Source: Leptolyngbyaceae cyanobacterium M65_K2018_010 (GTDB taxonomy: Bacteria > Cyanobacteriota > Cyanobacteriia > Phormidesmidales > Phormidesmidaceae). From it: DNA of 9,339 bases. Of the stretch, positions 1-6,260 are shown one piece after another. The stretch is taken from NCBI GenBank assembly GCA_015295885.1, contig DVEE01000426.1:1-9339 (forward strand), given 5' to 3'. Both the position numbers and the translations under genes were made by a program. Position 1 is the first letter of the stretch; each line of letters begins with the position of its first letter. A model generated the notes under the pieces. The model searched no databases. It worked only from the letters and a program-made list of their open reading frames with translations, and had not been told where the DNA came from.

Positions 1-119
1 CCCCTAGGGGTCAAGGCTGTTCAAAAGCGCGAGCAGTAGGCCTACTTCTACCTTGAAGTACTAGGGGTATTGGGGTTAACCTCTGCCACAATGGGGTAAA
101 GCCCTTAAAAAGAATACGC
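1..119. promoter_or_regulatory. Palindrome-rich leader upstream of exbD
   Basis: This stretch holds several short symmetric sequences. CCCCTAGGGG is at 1-10, the perfect 12-bp palindrome AGTAGGCCTACT at 35-46, a hairpin with stem TACTTC/GAAGTA (43-48 with 55-60, 6-base loop), and GGTTAACC at 74-81. The octamer CTAGGGGT occurs at 4-11 and again at 61-68. The 12-bp palindrome and the hairpin overlap, so only one can fold at a time. A TTGAAG at 53-58 could act as a -35 box, but I see no convincing -10 box at the right distance. Whether this is a promoter and leader or only the spacer after an upstream gene is unknown. Confidence 0.35.
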
Positions 120-134
120 TTGGCTCATCTCACT

Positions 135-548
135 ATGCGTCTACCGGAAGATCCCAGAGCTCCCTTACAAATCAACATCGTGCCGATGATTGATGTGGTG
201 TTTGCGGTTCTGGCCTTTTTTATCTTGTCTAGCCTGTTCCTTACCCGCAACGAGGGCATGACCGTATCGTTACCTGGGGCTCGCCATGGTGAGGCTCAAC
301 CCCAGCGGCAGGTGACGGTGACCCTAGATGCCAGTGGTGCCACCTTTATTGGCGATCAGCCTGTGGCCGATGGGCAACTCCTAGAAGCGGTGCAAACCCT
401 GGTCCCACACACTGGTGGAGGCTTGGTGGTGATTCGGGCCGATCAGTCGGTCAGCCACGGGCGAGTGGTGGCCATCATGGATCGGTTGAGAGCCCTAGAG
501 GGAATACAATTGGCCATCGCCACTGACCCCTTGGTGCCTCAACCCTAG
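135..548 (+). CDS. exbD: ExbD/TolR family biopolymer transport protein
   Basis: ExbD works with ExbB in the inner membrane. The pair uses the proton gradient to energise TonB-dependent outer-membrane uptake, or related TolQR-like tasks. From the ATG at 135 the protein has 137 residues, normal for the family. It has a short cytoplasmic N terminus, then one membrane helix at about residues 15-37 that starts with the family motif NIVPMIDV. This motif carries the conserved proton-path aspartate at D20. A periplasmic domain follows, with VVIRADQSVSHGRVVAIMD near residues 102-120, typical of ExbD. The frame is also open from a TTG at 120, adding five residues. I prefer the ATG because MRLP begins many cyanobacterial homologues I recall; neither start has a clear Shine-Dalgarno. 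ExbB is not in the window and probably precedes position 1. The gene ends 22 bases from the stop of a convergent gene. Confidence 0.9.
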   Translation: MRLPEDPRAPLQINIVPMIDVVFAVLAFFILSSLFLTRNEGMTVSLPGARHGEAQPQRQVTVTLDASGATFIGDQPVADGQLLEAVQTLVPHTGGGLVVIRADQSVSHGRVVAIMDRLRALEGIQLAIATDPLVPQP

Positions 549-570
549 GTCCTAAATTGTCCCCCCCTAC

Positions 571-792
571 TTAGAACTCCATCTGCTCTCGATAGAGCCC
601 CTTGACCAGGTTATCCAACTGTTCTTCGGGGCAACAGGCAATCAGGGCATGGAAAGCATCCAGCAGCTTAGCGGCACTATCCCCCAGCAGGGGGCTCAGG
701 CCCCAAACATCCTGCACCCAGTCTTGGGGATCCGTTGCCTCGAAAATCATTCGCTCCAGCAATTGCTGAGCTTCGGTTTTGGAAACCGCCAT
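571..792 (-). CDS. Small conserved-looking protein of unknown function (73 aa)
   Basis: I do not recognise a named family. The protein is acidic and should be mostly helical. It has an N-terminal helix (KTEAQQLLERMIFEA), a tryptophan-containing turn around residues 22-37 (DPQDWVQDVWGLSPLLGD), and a C-terminal helical half with a CC pair near residues 53-54. It has no signal peptide or membrane segment, so it is probably cytoplasmic. Support for a real gene comes from an ATG start preceded by GAGGG (796-800) three bases away, protein-like composition, and its fit between exbD, which converges on it, and the SWIM gene, which diverges from it. The opposite-strand frame at 649-870 is much less protein-like. 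Confidence 0.7.
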   Translation of the reverse strand: MAVSKTEAQQLLERMIFEATDPQDWVQDVWGLSPLLGDSAAKLLDAFHALIACCPEEQLDNLVKGLYREQMEF

Positions 793-924
793 AGTCCCTC
801 TAGGAAATCAGCACCTAGTCATCTTAGCGAGGATGGTAGATTGATCTGTAGATTGATCTATAGCTGTTAGCTTTACGAGAGCTTGCCCCGTTCCCTTGCC
901 CATTCCTTGTTTCTGAGCCCACCG
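793..924. promoter_or_regulatory. Divergent promoter region with tandem operator-like repeat
   Basis: These 132 bases separate two genes that point away from each other, so promoters for both should lie here. The centre holds two head-to-tail copies of a 12-mer at 836-859, listed separately. Just downstream for the + strand gene is TATAGC (859-864), a possible -10 box with no matching -35; activator-dependent cyanobacterial promoters often look like this. For the - strand gene, TAAGAT (complement of 821-826) is a possible -10. The promoter assignments are inferred from position and weak box matches. Confidence 0.4.
836..859. repeat. Tandem 12-bp repeat, 2 copies
   Basis: GTAGATTGATCT occurs at 836-847 and again, identically, at 848-859. 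Each unit contains AGAT-TG-ATCT, a short imperfect palindrome. The 12-base period places both copies on nearly the same face of the helix. Lying between divergent genes, this suggests a binding site for a dimeric regulator, though no protein is identified by the sequence. Confidence 0.75.
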
Positions 925-1761
925 ATGACCAGCTACGCCACCCCTTCTGCCCACCCCGCCTACGCCCTCGAAGAGGAAGCCTGGTGGGTGCAGCGGTGGG
1001 TCGATCTGCTCAATTCCTACCGCTTTAAAAAACGGCTCGAGCGAGGCCGCATTTACGCCCGGGAAGGGCATATTCTCAGTGTGGAATACAAGGGTTCTAA
1101 GGTGACAGCCCTGGTCCAGGGAACCGCCGAGGAACCCTACAAGCTCTCTATCTGGCTCGATGCCTTTAGTGACGAAGACTGGAACTACGTGATCGACTCC
1201 CTTGCCGAACAGGCTATCTACTCAGCCCAACTGCTGGCTGGAGAAATGCCTGAGGAAATTGAAGGGATTTTTACCGCCAATGGCCTCAGTCTTTATCCGT
1301 TTAATCTGGCGGAAGTCCATTCAAAATGCAGTTGCCCCGATCCTAAAAACCCCTGCAAACACATTGCAGCGGTCTATTACCAACTGGGCGATTGCTTTCG
1401 AGAAGATCCCTTTGTGTTGTTTCAACTGCGGGGTCGTAGTCGGGACAGCATCCTAGAGGCTCTGCGGCAAAAACGCCAGGCCCAGGCGCCCCCGGCCCTA
1501 GAGGTAGAGGATGGCAGGGCTGCTGAGCCTGCTCCAGCCGCCCCTAACCCAGTAGCGGCAGGGTTAGAGCTAGATCGTTTCTGGACCTATGACCATCCCC
1601 TAGATGCTGATTTGGTGGTCATTACCCCCTCAGACACCACCGTTCTGGATGTCCTCGGCAAACTGCCCCTACCGCCTGAGGATGCCCCCGCGGTGATGAC
1701 CCACCTGAAGGGCATTTACCAGGCTGTGGCTCAACAGGCTATGATCCAGGCCCTGGGCTAG
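925..1761 (+). CDS. SWIM zinc-finger family protein
   Basis: From the ATG at 925 the product has 278 residues. The SWIM zinc-binding motif C-x-C-x6-C-x-H is at C135, C137, C144 and H146 (CSCPDPKNPCKH), followed by IAAVYYQLGD as in other SWIM proteins. SWIM domains are thought to bind DNA or protein partners. The N-terminal 110 residues (from YALEEEAWWVQRWVDLLNSYRFKKRLERGR) match the usual bacterial layout. A Pro/Ala-rich linker near residues 187-215 leads to a conserved-looking tail starting at DRFW. There is no membrane segment. Homologues are often encoded beside SNF2-family helicases; none lies within this window. The frame is open back to a TTG at 883, but those 14 residues look non-conserved and neither start has a good Shine-Dalgarno. 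The stop overlaps that of the convergent downstream gene. The exact role is unknown. Confidence 0.85.
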   Translation: MTSYATPSAHPAYALEEEAWWVQRWVDLLNSYRFKKRLERGRIYAREGHILSVEYKGSKVTALVQGTAEEPYKLSIWLDAFSDEDWNYVIDSLAEQAIYSAQLLAGEMPEEIEGIFTANGLSLYPFNLAEVHSKCSCPDPKNPCKHIAAVYYQLGDCFREDPFVLFQLRGRSRDSILEALRQKRQAQAPPALEVEDGRAAEPAPAAPNPVAAGLELDRFWTYDHPLDADLVVITPSDTTVLDVLGKLPLPPEDAPAVMTHLKGIYQAVAQQAMIQALG

Positions 1762-2537
1762 ACCGAGTGAGGATTGGCCAAGAGCCGCTTCAGGCCTTGC
1801 CAACCAATCAAGCTATACCCTACGGCTAAAAGCAAACTGGTGATGGAAATACGAATCCCCGACTTCCAAGCCTCGGTTTTGACCCGACGTTCGGCTTCGG
1901 CGCGGCGGCTGCCAATTTCGCTTTGCAGTTGTTGCCTGGCCTGGTCTGCCTGTTGCTGCAGATACTTATCTAGGCCGGCGGGATCATTCTGGAATTGCTG
2001 AATATCCTGGGGTAGCTGACCGCTCTGAATCGCTTGGGATAGCAGGGACTCGTTTTCAAACAGGGCCCCTAACTGGGCCTTTTGTTGGTTTAACTGACTG
2101 GATAGTCGTTGTTCGAGTTGGGTAGAGGCTTGGCTGGCCTCGTTGCTCACCTGCTCTAGGGCCGCCTGGCTAGACAGCCGCACCGCACTAAGGTGGAGGA
2201 TGGGCATCAGCAAGTACATCAGCCCTAGCACACTGGCCAGCAGACAAACCCAAAATCTGAGGTCGGTGGTTAGGCCCTTGGGGCTCGTCCCTTGGCCAAG
2301 GCGGCTATTTACCCAAAACCCCGTAAACAGTAAGGCAATACCGACCAGGGGAACAATCCCCCGATCCACCAATTGGGTGGTGGTAGCCAGTTGCCACTGG
2401 GTGTTGGTGAGATTAAGGGGAATAAGCACAATGATCAGGTCCAGCAGGGCCGACAGAATGGCTACCAGCCCCGCCGCTTTGAGCGCGATCGCCGCCAGGG
2501 GACCACCCCCTAGATGGGTTGCAGATTCAGAGGTCAT
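1758..2537 (-). CDS. HpsJ-like membrane protein with coiled coil
   Basis: This 259-residue protein has three N-terminal membrane helices (about 15-41, 59-77 and 93-117), a glutamine- and alanine-rich coiled-coil region (about 120-222), and a fourth membrane helix near 227-248. The stretch ALLDLIIVLIPLNLTN followed by a second helix starting IVPLVGIAL resembles cyanobacterial proteins annotated as the HpsJ family. HpsJ is named from the hormogonium polysaccharide locus of filamentous cyanobacteria, where it takes part in motility-related polysaccharide production. The family is widespread and also found outside that locus. No other hps gene is nearby, so a motility role should not be assumed. 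The start is an ATG with no strong Shine-Dalgarno. The gene follows the broken SulP gene on the same strand after 113 bases and overlaps the SWIM gene tail-to-tail by four bases. Confidence 0.75.
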   Translation of the reverse strand: MTSESATHLGGGPLAAIALKAAGLVAILSALLDLIIVLIPLNLTNTQWQLATTTQLVDRGIVPLVGIALLFTGFWVNSRLGQGTSPKGLTTDLRFWVCLLASVLGLMYLLMPILHLSAVRLSSQAALEQVSNEASQASTQLEQRLSSQLNQQKAQLGALFENESLLSQAIQSGQLPQDIQQFQNDPAGLDKYLQQQADQARQQLQSEIGSRRAEAERRVKTEAWKSGIRISITSLLLAVGYSLIGWQGLKRLLANPHSV

Positions 2538-2644
2538 ACACTTTGCCAGTTTCTACAGATAACCATTCTGCCTTGATCGGGCCAGAAAACGACATTCGCC
2601 GATAAAATATCTTCCCTCGCGGCTACGCCAACCGGGCAAAGGGG

Positions 2645-2654
2645 CTAGGCCTAG
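2645..2654. repeat. 10-bp palindrome on the SulP stop codon
   Basis: CTAGGCCTAG is a perfect 10-bp palindrome covering the TAG stop of the SulP frame (complement of 2651-2653). It resembles the palindrome AGTAGGCCTACT at 35-46, with the same AGGCCT core. It has no following T-run, so it is not a standard terminator. Confidence 0.5.
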
Positions 2655-4329
2655 TCGAGCCGCCGAGGTGGGTGGGAACGCTGATGGAACCCGGCGATCG
2701 CACTGGGCAGAGTGAAATAGATCCGTTCGGGACCGATGCGATCTAGCAAACCCGACCGCTGCAGTTGCCCATAGAGGTCATGCTTAACCCGGGCCAGGCC
2801 TAGGGTAATCCCCCGAGCTTGCAACTCCTCATAGAGTTCGAGCAACCCATCGGCAGCGGTGATGTCAATTTCTGGGATGGCTTCCACATTTAACACCAAC
2901 CACTCAACCGGCTCCTGTTCTGCTGCGATGGCGGCCAGGGCCCGCTGTTTGAAGTCCGCAATGTTGGCAAAAAAGAGGGGGGCATCATACCGATAGATCA
3001 CTAACCCCGGAATAGTGGTGGCCTCGGGCCAATCGGCGATGTCGTGCAGCCCCGCCAGGCCAGGAACTTTACCCATAACCGCATCGTGGGGACGGACAAT
3101 ACGAGTAAACATTTCAATCATTGAGAGCCCCACGGCGATTGCCACCCCCGTCAGCAGATTGGTCGCCAGCACGCCCAGGGTGGTGGTGAGGGCTAGCCAA
3201 TAATCTCCCTGACGAAACTGTCTCAGCCGCCTAAACTCCTCCAATTCAATCAGTTTGGTGGCGGCATAGATCACCAGGGCTCCTAGGGCCGCCCTGGGGA
3301 ATAGAGCCAGCAGGGGTCGCAGAAAGATCAACACGATCACCACAACCCCAAAGGCCACCAGGGAATAAGCCTGGCTCCGACTGCCCATGGCATCGCCAAT
3401 GGCGGTTCGACTGCCGCTGCTGCTCACCGGAAATCCCTGCATTAACCCAGTGCCCAGGTTGGCGATGCCCAGAGCCAGTAACTCCTGATTGGCGTCAACG
3501 GTCTGGTGGTGGCGAGCCGCAAAGGCTCGGGCAGTCAAGACATTGTCGGAATACCCCACAATCGCAATGCCCACCGCCGCGGTTAAGATACTCTGGGTTT
3601 CCGGCCAAGAGGCCCAAGGTAACACCAACCGGGGTAAACCAGCCGGAATTTCCCCCACCACCGCCACCCCTTGCCGATCTAGCCCTAGGAGGGCGACGAT
3701 TACGGTAGCCAATAGTACCGCCAACAGGGGGCCGGGAGCCCTTGGGTAACGGGATTGCAGGCCAAATAGAAAAATTAACACAAACAGGGTCAAAGCCAGG
3801 GTGGGGCCATGGATTTGACCCAGGTGACGGAGAAATTCTACCCCCTGTCCCAGCACCGACTCTGCCTCGATGGGCACCCCACTGACTTTGCTGAGTTGCC
3901 CCGCGATCATAATCACCGCCACCCCTGCCATGTAGCCAATCAGGATGGGCTTAGACAGCATATTGGCTAGAAAGCCCAGGCGAGCGATGAAAGCAGCGAT
4001 GCAGACCACCCCCACTAAACAGGCTAGCAGGGCTGCCAAAAGATGGTAGTTGGTGCCATAGGTGGCGACGAGGGGCGCCACTGTTGCCGCCGTCATAATT
4101 GCGGTGGTAGATTCCGGCCCCACCGACAACTGGGACGACGACCCCACAGTCCTGCTACCGGTCCTACCCCGGCCAGTTCTCCGTAGGCCATACACTGGGG
4201 AATCAGGTAGGCTGCTACGGTGATGCCAGCTAGACCGTCGGACCGTAACCAACCGACCGGGTAGTGACGCAGCAGGGCTAAACCGGGAAAAAGTGGGCCG
4301 GGGTCAGGCCAGTCATGTTTTCTAGTCAA
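2651..4329 (-). pseudogene. SulP/SLC26 family anion transporter with STAS domain, frameshifted near the N terminus
   Basis: SulP proteins carry sulfate, bicarbonate or other anions across the inner membrane and end in a cytoplasmic STAS domain. The body of the gene (about 4144 down to 2651) is intact. It begins GSSSQLSVGPESTT, a family hallmark, runs through the hydrophobic helices, and ends in a STAS domain from about PGLVIYRYDAPLFFAN to the C terminus, with the loop EIDITAADGL. The N-terminal part, with TVAAYLIPQCMAYGELAG and GPVAGLW, is in a different frame, read from about 4329 to 4144. In relatives about 12 residues, most of membrane helix 2, separate GLW from GSS; here the two motifs abut and change frame, consistent with a loss of about 37 bases. 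The upstream frame has no ATG before the hallmark helix, only TTG at 4329 or 4362; GGAGG (complement of 4343-4347) sits 13 bases before the first. The substrate cannot be told. A sequencing or assembly error is the main alternative. Confidence 0.8.
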
Positions 4330-4392
4330 CGCTGAACTTAAACCTCCAGGACACCATCCCAAGGGAGCGATCCTACCAAGCTAGCCCCTCGC

Positions 4393-4423
4393 TTGAGACC
4401 CTTTGTATCAGCCTTGTTATAGT
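4393..4423 (+). promoter_or_regulatory. Candidate promoter for the secreted protein
   Basis: TTGAGA (4393-4398) and TATAGT (4418-4423) resemble -35 and -10 boxes. The spacing of 19 bases is longer than the usual 17. Transcription would begin near 4430, giving a leader of about 60 bases before the ATG at 4492. The -10 match is good and the -35 match moderate; this is a prediction only. Confidence 0.35.
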
Positions 4424-4477
4424 TGGCTTTAACCACCTGGGTATTTGCTAAATTACTTCCAGTCTTGAACGACCCCT

Positions 4478-4483
4478 GGAGGA
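4478..4483 (+). promoter_or_regulatory. Ribosome binding site fixing the start at 4492
   Basis: GGAGGA lies eight bases before the ATG at 4492. This supports that ATG over the in-frame TTG at 4423, which would also put 23 extra residues in front of a good signal peptide. Confidence 0.75.
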
Positions 4484-4491
4484 TTGGGAGC

Positions 4492-5250
4492 ATGGTCAGG
4501 TTTTGGTCAAAACCAGTTTGGGGCAGACTAGCCCTGGCCGTAGCCACGGGTAGTCTGGTTACCCTGGGCGATCGCACTCCACCCGCCCTGGCCCAATCTA
4601 CAGCTAGCCCCCTGGCCCAAAATCAGACCACCGTATCCCCTGGGGTACTGGCCGAAATTCGTGAAGCGCCCTTTAGCCAGATGTTTTCCGTGGCAAATGG
4701 GCAAGCCTTTGGGGTCAAAGATAAGGACTACTTACCGAGTACCCCCGAGGTGGGCGTCTTTTCGCTCTGGGCCGATGTGCCGAGCCAAGAACGGCTAGAA
4801 ATGGTGATGAAGTATTGCCTCCAAGACCTTCGTATTGCCCGGAATGACGCCACTCTGGTCCAGGTTGACCTGCTCGATAACGGCAATAGGTTAGTGACCC
4901 TTGATCAGGTTTTAGAGACTGGCCCGGCCAAAATTAGCGAAGTGGTTCCCCCCCAAACCAGCACCTACGCGGCCAACCCAGCAGTATATGCCAATCCCTT
5001 TTACGGATACTTCTATTCCACTCCTTACTACTATGGCGGGGCCTATGCGGCTTCGGCAACGATTCCAGGGGTCGATTGCAGTGCAGGTATGACTCGATTT
5101 GATATCATGCCCGCAAAGGCGGCTTTGGCCCAACTACCCGACCGCACCTTGACCATGCGCCTGTTGTTTAGCGATGGAATTACGGCGGATTGGCAACTGG
5201 GGGGACGTTCCGTGGGCGCCATTCAGTCTTTACCCACGATCTCCCAGTAG
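4492..5250 (+). CDS. Secreted protein of unknown function with Tyr-rich segment
   Basis: From the ATG at 4492 the precursor has 252 residues. It starts with a signal peptide: basic start (MVRFWSKPVWGR), hydrophobic core (LALAVATGSLVTL), and a likely signal peptidase I site after ALA at residue 34, giving a mature protein beginning QSTAS. It should therefore be exported to the periplasm or beyond. The mature part has a mixed alpha/beta-looking domain (about 50-145), then a tyrosine-rich stretch at about 159-185 with nine tyrosines (including NPFYGYFYSTPYYYGG). A last segment carries the second of its two cysteines (C109 and C196), which could form a disulfide. I recognise no family. The gene diverges from the broken SulP gene and converges on potC, so it is probably its own transcription unit. 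Confidence 0.8.
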   Translation: MVRFWSKPVWGRLALAVATGSLVTLGDRTPPALAQSTASPLAQNQTTVSPGVLAEIREAPFSQMFSVANGQAFGVKDKDYLPSTPEVGVFSLWADVPSQERLEMVMKYCLQDLRIARNDATLVQVDLLDNGNRLVTLDQVLETGPAKISEVVPPQTSTYAANPAVYANPFYGYFYSTPYYYGGAYAASATIPGVDCSAGMTRFDIMPAKAALAQLPDRTLTMRLLFSDGITADWQLGGRSVGAIQSLPTISQ

Positions 5251-5314
5251 AAGGTTTGCTCAGTACCTTGGCCCCTGCACCTGTGAAGCATTTCTACCGG
5301 GCCGTTACGACCAA

Positions 5315-5340
5315 GTTGCTATCCCTAGGATTTCAGCAAC
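5315..5340. terminator. Possible bidirectional terminator hairpin between convergent genes
   Basis: An inverted repeat pairs GTTGCT (5315-5320) with AGCAAC (5335-5340) and, inside it, ATCC (5321-5324) with GGAT (5328-5331). The loop is CTA and there is a 3-base bulge TTC at 5332-5334. It lies between the stop of the secreted-protein gene (5250) and that of potC (5361), where a shared terminator is expected. A weaker stem AAGGT/ACCTT (5251-5255 with 5265-5269) directly follows the + strand stop. Neither has a T-run, so the terminator role is inferred from position. Confidence 0.4.
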
Positions 5341-5360
5341 TCGCTACTCCCAACCGTTGG

Positions 5361-6161
5361 CTATCCCAATTCTCGCTGGCGACGCTCACTGCGGTAGCGC
5401 AGGTATTCAGCAGCCCCAGAAATCAGGGCCGAGGCCGTAATCAGCACTACGCTAAGGGCATTAATATCCGGTTTAACGCCGGTGCGCACCCGGCTAAAGA
5501 TCTCTAGGGGCAGTGGGTTGGCTCCACCCCCCGCCGTAAAACTAGAAATGAGTAAATCATCCATGCTCAGAACAAAGGCCAGCAGGCAACCGGCTAAAAT
5601 CCCTGGGGCTAGCTGGGGAATCAACACCCGAACCATGGCCTGAAAGGGGTTAGCCCCTAGATCCAGAGCCGCCTCTTCTAAATTGGGGTCAAGGTTTTGC
5701 AACCGACTGGACACCACCACGGCAATGTAGGCCAAACAAAAGACAATGTGGGAAACAATAATTGTCCCTAGGCTGAGGGGCACCGCCACGGAGGTGAGGA
5801 AAACTAGGGTGGCCACGGCAATGGCGATGTCTGGGATGATCAACGGCAGATAGGCTACCCCACGGTACAGGCCCTTGCCGCGAAACCGATACTTAGCCAA
5901 GCCAATGGCCATCATGGTGCCTAGCACCGCTGAAACCCCCACGGCCACAAAGGCAATGGTGAGGCTATCGATCAAGGCCGAGAAAATTCGCTGGTCTTGA
6001 AATAGGCTGCGATACCACTTGAGGCTAAACCCTTCCCACCCAGCACTGTAGCGAGAGGCGTTAAAGCTATAGACTGCCAGCACAATGATGGGGAAATACA
6101 TAAAGCCATACATGGTCGCCGCCAGCAGGCTCTGCCAGGTTACTTTTGCTGAGGAAGCCAT
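5361..6161 (-). CDS. potC: Spermidine/putrescine ABC transporter permease PotC
   Basis: PotC is one of two permeases forming the inner-membrane channel of the polyamine importer. The 266 residues match the usual length and show about six membrane helices. The EAA loop that docks the ATPase is at residues 162-189 (EEAALDLGANPFQAMVRV, then IPQLAPGI). Before and after it are features close to E. coli PotC: YSFNASRYSAGWEGFSLKWY near 31-50 and DDLLISSF at 201-208, then LPLEIFSRVRTGVKPDINAL near 217-236. The start is an ATG with a weak AGGG close upstream. It is the last gene of the pot operon, 99 bases after potB, a longer gap than usual within an operon. The separation from the sister permease PotB rests on those PotC-type motifs. 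Confidence 0.92.
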   Translation of the reverse strand: MASSAKVTWQSLLAATMYGFMYFPIIVLAVYSFNASRYSAGWEGFSLKWYRSLFQDQRIFSALIDSLTIAFVAVGVSAVLGTMMAIGLAKYRFRGKGLYRGVAYLPLIIPDIAIAVATLVFLTSVAVPLSLGTIIVSHIVFCLAYIAVVVSSRLQNLDPNLEEAALDLGANPFQAMVRVLIPQLAPGILAGCLLAFVLSMDDLLISSFTAGGGANPLPLEIFSRVRTGVKPDINALSVVLITASALISGAAEYLRYRSERRQRELG

Positions 6162-6173
6162 TGCCCTATTGAA

Positions 6174-6199
6174 AATAGTGTGACTAAAAATAATGTGAC
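6174..6199. repeat. Direct repeat in the potB-potC spacer
   Basis: AATAGTGTGAC (6174-6184) and AATAATGTGAC (6189-6199) are 11-base copies with one mismatch, 15 bases apart start to start. They sit in an AT-rich patch just upstream of potC, unlike the GC-rich surroundings. The repeat could be a regulator site or a leftover of local duplication; no function is shown. Confidence 0.45.
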
Positions 6200-6260
6200 A
6201 CCAGGCATGGGGAGCGGGGGAGCAGGTTAAGTCGAACCAGGGTCTATCGCCCGGCTCGGT

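Noticed and set aside
1..39. Open frame ending in a TAG at 37-39 that could be the C terminus of an upstream gene such as exbB
   Set aside because: Only 12 residues are visible (PLGVKAVQKREQ) with no recognisable motif, and an open run this short is common by chance.
649..870. Plus-strand frame opposite the 73-aa gene
   Set aside because: It is antisense to a better-supported gene, has an unlikely composition and runs into the repeat region.
2143..2562. 139-codon frame opposite the HpsJ-like gene
   Set aside because: It is rich in Arg, Ser and Thr with no family resemblance, a typical shadow of a high-GC gene on the other strand.
2538..2650. Promoter for the HpsJ-like gene in the gap after SulP
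   Set aside because: I looked for paired -35 and -10 boxes on the minus strand and found none with acceptable spacing.
4338..4577. Minus-strand frame over the promoter and start of the secreted protein gene
   Set aside because: It has no recognisable domain and overlaps a good promoter, ribosome site and signal peptide on the other strand.
5350..5360. CCAAC-C-GTTGG symmetric sequence next to the potC stop
   Set aside because: With a one-base centre it cannot form an RNA hairpin of its own, and 11 bases of symmetry is weak evidence of a site.
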